Source: Diploptera punctata
Taxonomy: Eukaryota > Arthropoda > Insecta > Blattodea > Blaberidae
Assembly: GCA_030220185.1 (NCBI GenBank)
Contig: JASPKZ010004958.1
Location: 275,501 to 339,500 of the forward strand
Length of the DNA stretch: 64,000 nt
Direction: 5' to 3'
This document shows positions 54,977 through 62,159 of this stretch, in pieces (the first letter of the stretch is position 1; every line of letters starts with the position of its first letter). The position numbers and the translations under genes were made by a program. The notes below the pieces were generated by a model, which did no database searches, was not told the DNA's origin, and saw nothing but the letters and a program-made list of their open reading frames with translations.

Positions 54977-55190
54977 TCAGTTGACAATGTTTCAATCAGC
55001 TTTCTAACTTCTTCCATAATGCTTTGTCCCCTGCACACTTCAACCACTCTAACAAAAACACGTCCGCTCTTCTCGACGGCCTGCTTGGAACTCCTAGTCG
55101 AAATGTATAAAGACTCCATAACTCACAATTTATTAAATCGTGCAGCGTAACAGTAGCCATACAGTTGTATAAAATACACACAACAGTTAC

Positions 55191-55346
55191 ATGGCCCCGA
55201 AAAGAAAAACAATAGAAGAAGAACCTAAATTCATTGTTCGGGTTCATAATAAGTCTAAATCAGTGTCAGAAATATTTGTAACTAGCCAAAATAAAATGGA
55301 TGACATGGAAGAGTGGCCCGAAGGATTTACTTCTTCAATTAATTAA
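55191..55346 (+). CDS. Small ORF of 51 codons, unknown
   Basis: ATG at 55191 opens MAPKRKTIEEEPKFIVRVHN, continues KSKSVSEIFVTSQNKMDDME and EWPEGFTSSIN, and stops at TAA 55344-55346. The composition is protein-like (lysine/glutamate-rich with aromatic residues), unlike the low-complexity shadows around it. It lies between a LINE 5' end and a (TA)n run. No family recognised; it may be the start of an element ORF. Confidence 0.25.
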   Translation: MAPKRKTIEEEPKFIVRVHNKSKSVSEIFVTSQNKMDDMEEWPEGFTSSIN

Positions 55347-55371
55347 TTAAATAAATAAATGTATGTGTGTG

Positions 55372-55375
<4 letters not shown>

Positions 55376-55410
<35 letters not shown>
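55376..55410. repeat. (TA)n microsatellite
   Basis: About 35 bases of TA repeats. Confidence 0.95.
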
Positions 55411-55415
<5 letters not shown>

Positions 55416-55447
55416 GATCAGATTTCTCACAGTATGTTCAATTTTTA

Positions 55448-55570
55448 CACCCACTACAAGTAGTAGGAATTTATTAAAGTAAAAATATAGTACAAACCAT
55501 AATTATTTATAAATGGATAGCAAGGGCAGCAAGATTTTCGTACTTTTGACAGTCCGGGTCAGTTTCTAGT
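55448..55570 (-). mobile_element. 3' end of the L1ORF1p-type LINE
   Basis: AAGTAGTAGGAATTTATTAAAG...GACAGTCC parallels TAGTAGTAGGACTTTATTAGAC...GACAGTCC at 50448-50550. Confidence 0.6.
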
Positions 55571-55574
55571 GCAA

Positions 55575-55930
55575 CTCCAATTCCCTGGCGAGACAGTTCT
55601 GTCACCCGGCTGTTGGCCTCACTTTTACACATGTTCATCATAGACGTCTTCGATCATAGCCAATATAGGGGTTACATGTACGCCTAGTCAGTATTCAGTA
55701 AATTGGACCCCCCAGCCTTTATAGTTTTACTTTTCTCAACGTGGAGCCGCTACTTATCGTAACTACCCAAATTCCTCACGATGCTGGATGATCATTTGTC
55801 TCATACTAGCCTAAATTTCATGAGGAAATTTCTTATTCCATGGGGGCACCAACGAGCGCAGTGCAAACCCCGTAGCTCTGTTCAAATACATAGGCTCAAT
55901 GATTTAACCACTCGGCTAGGGCGAGAGATA
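55575..55930 (-). mobile_element. Old type 2 SINE
   Basis: Minus-strand order matches 11421-11766: CGCCCTAGCCGAGTGG head at about 55905-55923, then AGAGCTACGGGG, CCATGGAATAAGAAATTTCC, CCAGCATCGTGAGGAATTTG and GGGGGGTCCAA. Heavily diverged. Confidence 0.7.
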
Positions 55931-56128
55931 TTAATCGATAATCCATGTTGAACCTTACTTAAGTTTATGGTTTGTATACCGCCGTATGTTAGTAATAAAA
56001 ACAAACGTAAACAATATATTATTTTCGCCTCACTATGATGGTAATTTATATAAAAGCGGGTGCCGCCAGACAATGCTTGACGTGCGGAATTATTATAGTG
56101 GCGGTAGTCGGCATCTTTGTGTTTAATT

Positions 56129-56695
56129 ATACAGGGAGTTTCCGAAATTAGTGCAGATTTTTCGTGTGGTGGTAAACATCCATACAAGTATTAACACAAT
56201 GAACCTTAGGTCGCAAATGCATTGTTGTGTGTCTACAGAATAAAACAGCATTTAAAATTGTTGAACACATTGTTGGTTTATTAATTCTAAGAGAAATTGA
56301 AGGTATTGCATGTTATTTTACAGTAATTGTTGGAAATGGCGACCATTGACCTGGATGCACAGCTCCAGAGCTTGTAGCAAGGAGCGACTGCGGATACAGG
56401 GAGCATCCAAATATGCTTCTTAGAGTTCATCAGTCCGAGGTGAGACGCGCGGAGCCGTGCATCCAGGTCAATGGTCGCCATTTCCAACAATTACTCTAAT
56501 ATAATATGTATACCTTCCATTTTTCTTAGAATTACTTCATAAACAACAATGTGTTCAACAATTTTAAATGCTGTTTTATTCTGTAGATCCACAACAATGC
56601 ATTTCCGACCCAAGGTTCATTGTGTTAAAATACTTGTACGGATGTTCCCAACCACCACACGAAAAATCTGTACTCATTTCGATAACACCTGTATA
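56129..56695. mobile_element. Palindromic DNA transposon remnant; both arms carry an ATG
   Basis: Ends TATACAGGGAGTTTCCGAAA and TATACAGGTGTTATCGAAAT (reverse complement) are followed inward by matched CAGATTTTTCGTGTGGTGG. Arms of about 220 bases meet an asymmetric ~100-base centre (about 56362-56456). Both arms contain ATGGCGACCATTGACCTGGA (plus at about 56336, minus at about 56481), giving MATIDLDA. The architecture parallels 6888-7591 but the sequence is unrelated. Confidence 0.75.
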
Positions 56696-57602
56696 TAACA
56701 GGTGCGGGGAAACAAAGTGAGCCGCTGAACAACCATCATAGTGAGGCTACAATACTGTTACATTGCAAATTAAACAATTGAGCTTCTTCTTCATCGTAAT
56801 ACACCTTATAGGTAAATTATACGACTCACGCCATCCGTAAAAACAATCTAACGATTGATTGAACTGTCAACCATTGCAGGTCGAAACCTACTTTGAAAAA
56901 TATTGCAGAGGAGCATTGTGATGTACAAATGCCGTATAAAAAATGCTGCCGTTTTTAACTGCAAGGCACTAAAATCCAGTGCCAAACAATAGGGATATAA
57001 TACAACTTCCGCATTAGTAGATTGGATAACTCTCACTATCTGCCGTCTGCGCCGCGTCCCTCCTTACCTCACTCCGCTCATAACTCAAGCAGGGATGTAC
57101 ATCTGCTCCGTACACAGGGCTGCCATTGCTGGATTTTGACTTCGATGTCTATACCTCGCACTTTAAAACGGCAGATTCTTATTTATGTATGTATTTATTT
57201 ATTTTTTTTGACACGGCCTTGGTACATCACGACACTTCATCTGGGAAAATTCCAAGATAGATTATGCCAAGCAATGGTTGACACTTCCCTTGTAAATAGC
57301 AAAATTATTTGGGATTATATGCCACCATGTCATCTTCAAAAATTAATACAAAAAATGAAAAAAAAACACAATTTATTGTTGCAATATATGAATAAATACC
57401 TGAGAAAAAGTTGATTTTTTCAAATAAAGTGAGAATTTGGGTCAAAGTGACTTAAAGTCACCATATTTGCAATATAAAATATATATTAGTTATTGCTCAG
57501 ATATTGTAGCCAATATCTCAAAAACCAGCAGAACATGCAAGTGAATCCTAAACTAATCTGGTATACTAACTCGCCCATTTTCTCACTTTAACTTGCCCAA
57601 AC
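56696..57602. other. Unassigned sequence
   Basis: A GC-richer patch at about 57035-57160 (CTGCGCCGCGTCCCTCCTTA) is not assignable. The ORF 57022-57414 shows no family signature. Confidence 0.4.
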
Positions 57603-57680
57603 TAACATTAACTTGATGTTTTTATTACTGATTTAACATTTCTCAATGAAGGATAGATTATATTTGAAGAGAAAAATGTT

Positions 57681-57754
57681 CGCCTAGACCGAGACTCGAA
57701 CCCGGGACCTTTGGCTTGCCGGGCCAAATGCTCTACCAACTGAGCTACCGAGGC
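57681..57754 (-). tRNA. tRNA-like unit, anticodon-loop GGC, left arm
   Basis: GCCTCGGTAGCTCAGTTGGT...TTGGC CCGGCAA GCCAA...GGGTTCGAGTCTCGGTCTAGGCG. The acceptor has one mismatch. D and anticodon stems are perfect. A and B boxes are intact. C at position 33 instead of T argues against function. Nominal anticodon GGC. Confidence 0.6.
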
Positions 57755-58215
57755 GAGTTACGATATAGACGCAAATTTTTCTCTTATATACGTTGTAATT
57801 CCCTCTCGCGAAATGCTTTTGAAACCATTGTTTCTATCTTTGCAAATGGCGGCTTCTTAGTTAAGAAGACATTTATTGGGAATTTAAATTACTTTATAAA
57901 GCTAGTAAGGCTTCTAATGATGTTTTTATTACTGATTTAACATTTCTCAATGAAGGATAGATTATATTATATCTCGGTCTAGGCGAAAATTTTTCTCTTC
58001 AAATATAATCTATCCTTCATTGAGAAATGTTAAATCAGTAATAAAAACATCATTAGAAGCCTTACTAGCTTTATAAAGTAATTTAAATTCCCAATAAATG
58101 TCTTCTTAACTAAGAAGCCGCCATTTGCAAAGATAGAAACAATGGTTTCAAAAGCATTTGGCGAGAGGGAATTACAACGTATATAAGAGAAAAATTTGCG
58201 TCTATATCGTAACTC

Positions 58216-58289
58216 GCCTCGGTAGCTCAGTTGGTAGAGCATTTGGCCCGGCAAGCCAAAGGTCCCGGGTTCGAGTCTCGGTCTAGGCG
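58216..58289 (+). tRNA. tRNA-like unit, anticodon-loop GGC, right arm
   Basis: The same 74 bases as the left-arm copy, in the opposite orientation, followed by AAAATTTTTCTCTTCAAATA. Confidence 0.6.
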
Positions 58290-58549
58290 AAAATTTTTCT
58301 CTTCAAATATAACATTAACTTGCCCATTTTCTTATCCTAACTTGCCCACTAACGCAGGTGGACTTTATATATGAGTAACCATATCGGCAATTGGCTCTAG
58401 TGGGAATATGTGTTATCACTTTGGCCAACATGGCTCTAGCATCACTTGTTCTCCGATAGAATATTCACAGGTGGCACGGTGGCATAGAACAGCCAATTTT
58501 TTTAATATTAATAATTACTCTTTGCTTATATAATATACATATTATGTAT

Positions 58550-59115
58550 TTATTCGCGAATAAGTGTTTTTCTTGTTTTCCGCACATTATCTTCGCCTTT
58601 AATAAGTTTTCAGGGTTGTCATTAACTCACAGCATGCTTAATTTATCATGATTTTAATTTACAAACATTTCCGGAAACAACTGGCGCATCCAATATTCCA
58701 TATATAGTCGTATTAGTATTTTTTTATGTGAGGAAGGGATATGGAATGAAGACTATATGCTTGTCACCAATAGTGCATGGTACGTGCCGCAACGCTGCAG
58801 AATACATTTCTAGAGATGTAATGTCTTTGTTCTTATTAGCGCGGTCCTTTCTCTTCACTTCAGAGCGAACATAAAATTTACAAACCTGACTTGTTTTGTT
58901 TACTAGTCCACAAGTAACAGTCTTACCGCTTACTTTTCCCCTTACTCTCCTCACCTCCCAGGCCAAATAGTTACAATCTTCTAGGATAGTATTCAGAGTT
59001 CATGCACATTGGACGTACTCGCATATCATAATCGTAGATAATTTTGAGAAATTTCCATGGTCCGACCTAAACCAAAGGAACCCTAATCTCTCCTTCAATC
59101 CAACATTGTATATAT
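58550..59115 (-). mobile_element. 3' region of the L1ORF1p-type LINE, second copy
   Basis: TTATTCGCGAATAAGTGTTT...CCGGAAACAACTGGCGCATCC and GTTCATGCACATTGGACGTA parallel 50790-51075. A ~255-base block (about 58720-58975, with ORF 58724-58966 minus) has no counterpart and is probably an insertion of unknown type. Confidence 0.65.
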
Positions 59116-59346
59116 ATACACACACACATAGGGTTTCTCTAAAATCACTATCCATTTCCATGAAAAATTACTTTTTTTATCTTTTTTTTCCATGCACTGT
59201 TAGCTTGGTGTAACATGTTTAGCACGGAAGAACGGGTTGCCATTTTTTGTGCGCTGGTACGCGGATTGTCATATGAAGACACTTGTTCGTTCTGCGGAGA
59301 TCAACTTCTCACACCATTTTCAGGTATTTCTCACATTAAAAAATAA

Positions 59347-59384
<38 letters not shown>

Positions 59385-59889
59385 CCCGGTCAAGTTAGCT
59401 AAAAATAGGGGTCTTCCAAAAATTCGCATAGAGCTGAAAATTGATACGAATCTTGGGAAAGTTGTATCATACAAATAGGTCGGACAAAAGTTGTAGATCT
59501 TGCAATTATCTACAAAAATTGTTATTATACCGTTTTTCATAAGAATCACCATTCTTGAGATATCACCATTTGAAACATCGAAAACAATAATATTCACGCT
59601 TTTCAACTAGAACCTCCTATATCTCATCGGAAATTTAATGTAAGTAAAAATATTGGTTGTATAACTTATACATACAAATTATATATCATATGATTGTGAG
59701 AATATACATATCAAACAAACTCAGTGCCTAATTCCATTGGCCCGTATAACCTTGAGTAACAACTGCCGAGTATTCTATTGTTGCCCGAGTGGCGACAGTC
59801 GTATACCTGTTTTTTTTTCTGGAAGGCATAAACAAGACTTTTAGTACAGTATTTAAATTATTTGAAAAAACTTCATTTAATTGATAATT

Positions 59890-60525
59890 GAGATATTTGG
59901 TCTGTATATTCTTACCTCTTATGGTTGTTTTTGTTCAACATATGTTTCAAGGCTTCTGAGTCCCATCTTCAGCGATTAGAGACTGATTTTTCTCCAGTTG
60001 TCTGCTCTGATTCTTGACTCCTGCTCCCTCTGCCTGTGGTCCAATGAACTTGCTAGTGAGTTTCCTTTCTCCAGAAATTTCAAAATTCACAATTCTTTCC
60101 TTGTTCTTCTGTATGTAATTATTTTACCATATGGTGCGTTCTTTTTTATTTTCTGTTTTAATCATTTTGTAGTTACGTCTATTTTGTGATTTTCTGACCA
60201 AACGTGAGCAGCTACTGCAGAATTTTCTACTTCCCTTTTTTTTTAAACAAAATGCAAAAATGAGCTCACCATATGGGAAAATCTACATACAGAAGAACAA
60301 GGATATAGTTATTATGAGTTTTGAAATTCCCGAACAAAGGAACCTCACTAACAAGTTCATTGGACCACAGGCTGAGGGAGCAAGAGTCAAGAATCAGGGC
60401 CGACAACTTGAGAAAAATCAGTCTGTTATCGCTGAAGATGGGGCTCAGAAGCCTTGAAACATATGTTAAACAAAAAACAACCGTAAGAGGTAAGAATAAG
60501 AGAACAAATATATCTTAATTATTGA
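59890..60525. mobile_element. Penelope-like palindrome FB18
   Basis: Arms of about 245 bases (59890-60135, 60257-60525). The minus-strand centre at about 60190-60235 reads EVENSAVAAHVWSEN. The right arm (plus) reads ELTIWENIYIQKNKD-like sequence (first part damaged), FEIPEQRNLTNKFIGPQAEG, RQLEKNQSVIAEDGAQKP and TTVRGKN. Cores: minus 59945-59972 and plus 60432-60459 (CTGAAGATGGGGCTCAGAAGCCTTGAAAC, stem GGCT/AGCC). The right end is GTAAGAGGTAAGAATA. It is the best-preserved Penelope-type palindrome here. Confidence 0.85.
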
Positions 60526-60839
60526 ATAAACTTCTTAATGTTACTTCCTTTGGTATTTTAAAACGATTTAATTGAGTGTGCAAGAATGTTTAAAGATATG
60601 AATAGTCAATAGAGTTACTCTTCTCCACGAGACATCATCACAAACGGAATTCGTTTTCTTCTTGTTCTACATGGAGCCCCCAAAAAATTGTTTGTCTAGA
60701 CAAGTGTAAATATTTATGTTTTGTGAAAAAAAAAACGGAACAATAGAAGAGTCCTGCTATCTTCCTTTCCTCCAACATCTGCTGCTTATCAACACCTGTA
60801 TCGAGTATATTATCATGTTCAAGTGTGGCTTGGTAATCA

Positions 60840-61265
60840 ACTGGACCCAGAAGACTGGAGTTGGAAATTAATAGATAATACTTTGGAACCAATTCAAACG
60901 TTACTCTCACCTGCTCCTGAAATACTTCGTAACACCATTTTTGCAATTGTAGAAAGGGTTGCAGTTCAAAATGTGGCTGTAAAAAATAGGATTATTTTGT
61001 TCACCAGTATGTACTAGTTTTCAAAGCGAGTCTTGTTCCAATGTTGAATCAAATGCAACAGATAAAGATTTATATGTTTCCAATAATGAAATAACTGTTA
61101 CATCTTTCTCAAAACAATTAAGTATCTAGTAAGAATATGAAGAAATCGAAGAAGACGTTATTGTCGAAGTAGAATTCGAAGATAATCAGTCAGATCAACA
61201 ATACTCGGAATCAATAATTTTGTCACTTAAATCATTCCCAATAATACCATTTTTTAATTAATAGA
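60840..61265 (+). pseudogene. Cys-rich (CXC-like) protein C-terminus
   Basis: WSWKLIDNTLEPIQTLLSPA, PEILRNTIF, then in the next frame FCNCRKGCSSKCGCKK, a stop, GLFC-type damaged residues, and SCSNVESNATDKDL, followed by an acidic tail (EEIEEDVIVEVEFED). The CNCRKGCxxxCGCxK spacing recalls tesmin/TSO1-type CXC modules and a widespread family of insect repeat proteins. One frameshift (about 60945) and several stops. Confidence 0.55.
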
Positions 61266-61712
61266 ATATTTATAAAATTTATTCACAATAGATCGTGGAG
61301 AATAACAATCGGGGACACCACGTTAAAAAATGCGCCAAATACACTACCTCATAGGTGGTGCGGAAATGTGTGCATATTATGTAGAATATGACCTCCCTAA
61401 ATTTTAGAATCGCGATATCTCAAGAATGGCAATTCTTATGAAACAAAGTGTAAGAACAATTTTTGTAGATAATTGCATGATCTACAACTTTTGCCTGACC
61501 TGTTGGTATGACAAAACTTACCGTTTGGCTGAAAAATGCAAACAAAAAAAACATTTGCGAACATTAACCTTGAATATTTTTTTACAGATGTGAAATCGAT
61601 GGGGACTTTTAACATTTCATTTATAATGGTGTTCCTAACATTCGCTACCAAATTTAAGCTCTATGCGAATTTTTGCAAATTGAAATGTCTATTTTGACTG
61701 GACTATCTATAA

Positions 61713-62135
61713 TCATCATCATGAACAAATCCGTTTTAGGCCATGTGACCTGTGACGGTAAACCTAACTAAGATGATCTTTCTTTCCACCGATGTTTTGG
61801 TCTTTCTTGGTCCCTTATATCCAGTTGGAGTATATTGGAACGTCAATTTTGGAAGTATATTTCTTTCCATTATTCTCAGATGATTTTTACATTTTTGATA
61901 TCTTTCTATATCTTCGTCTAAACTTGGTACTCCCAAGTTTTTCTCTGATAATAGTGTTCCTTTGGTGATGCAGTCTATTAATTCATAACATTTGACTTAC
62001 TCTAAGTTTGTAAGAATTTATTTTATTTAAAATCTAAATTTTACTTCCATATTTTAGAGCACCTTTTGATGTGATATTATGTAATCTTAGTTTTGTATCT
62101 GTTCTCATCTGTTTACCAAAATGTATTCTTATTAT
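61713..62135 (-). mobile_element. RTE-type LINE 3' end
   Basis: Starts with (TCA)n and GGCCATGTGACC. The 61936-61736 frame gives LDEDIERYQKCKNHLRIMER and LPKLTFQYTPTGYKG. Closely related to 42980-43998 in the opposite orientation. Inserted beside or into the AMNLRV-type LINE. Confidence 0.8.
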
Positions 62136-62159
62136 CCCATTCATTTAATTATATTTTTG

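Larger units (their letters stand above)
50445..55140 (-). mobile_element. LINE with L1ORF1p-like ORF1, nearly full length
   Basis: On the minus strand: coiled-coil ORF1 start (about 54976), ORF1 (54745-54014), APE endonuclease (about 54010-53064), RT (52988-51720), C-terminal part with a CPMCG-type zinc motif (about 51010), and a 3' UTR ending in (CTA)n at about 50444-50455. Further 3' copies lie at 55448-55570 and 58550-59115. All domains have breaks. The ORF1 type suggests an L2/Daphne-like or related clade, but I cannot decide. Confidence 0.8.
57616..58309. mobile_element. tRNA-unit palindrome with 13-base target duplication
   Basis: A full minus unit (about 57616-57918) and the start of a second (57919-57970) meet an inverted partial unit (about 57971-58050), then a full plus unit (to 58309). 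Arms of about 340 bases are nearly identical reverse complements. TAACATTAACTTG occurs immediately outside both ends (57603-57615 and 58310-58322). As at 20568-21303, the plus arm stops just past T5 and the left end carries the family's A-rich end on the minus strand. Confidence 0.85.
59385..61707. mobile_element. 2.3-kb element with long inverted ends and a Cys-rich ORF remnant
   Basis: 59390-59575 and 61410-61705 are diverged inverted repeats. TTTTTGTAGATAATTGC, ATCTACAACTTTTG and AGCTCTATGCGAATTTTTG are shared in order, with about 100 extra bases in the right arm. Between them lie Penelope foldback FB18 and a cysteine-rich coding remnant (60840-61265). The (TA)n run at 59348-59381 abuts the left end. 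It may be a DNA transposon with long terminal inverted repeats into which FB18 inserted. Confidence 0.5.

Noticed and set aside
57716..58254. Two 74-codon ORFs with nearly the same protein on opposite strands (57716-57940 plus, 58030-58254 minus)
   Set aside because: They are simply the two arms of the tRNA palindrome read as protein and overlap the tRNA-like sequences.
3198..60525. Active, complete hammerhead ribozymes
   Set aside because: Only the CTGANGA-stem II-GAAA half is evident. I could not place a stem III/UH cleavage site and stem I upstream of the cores by eye, so activity is not claimed.
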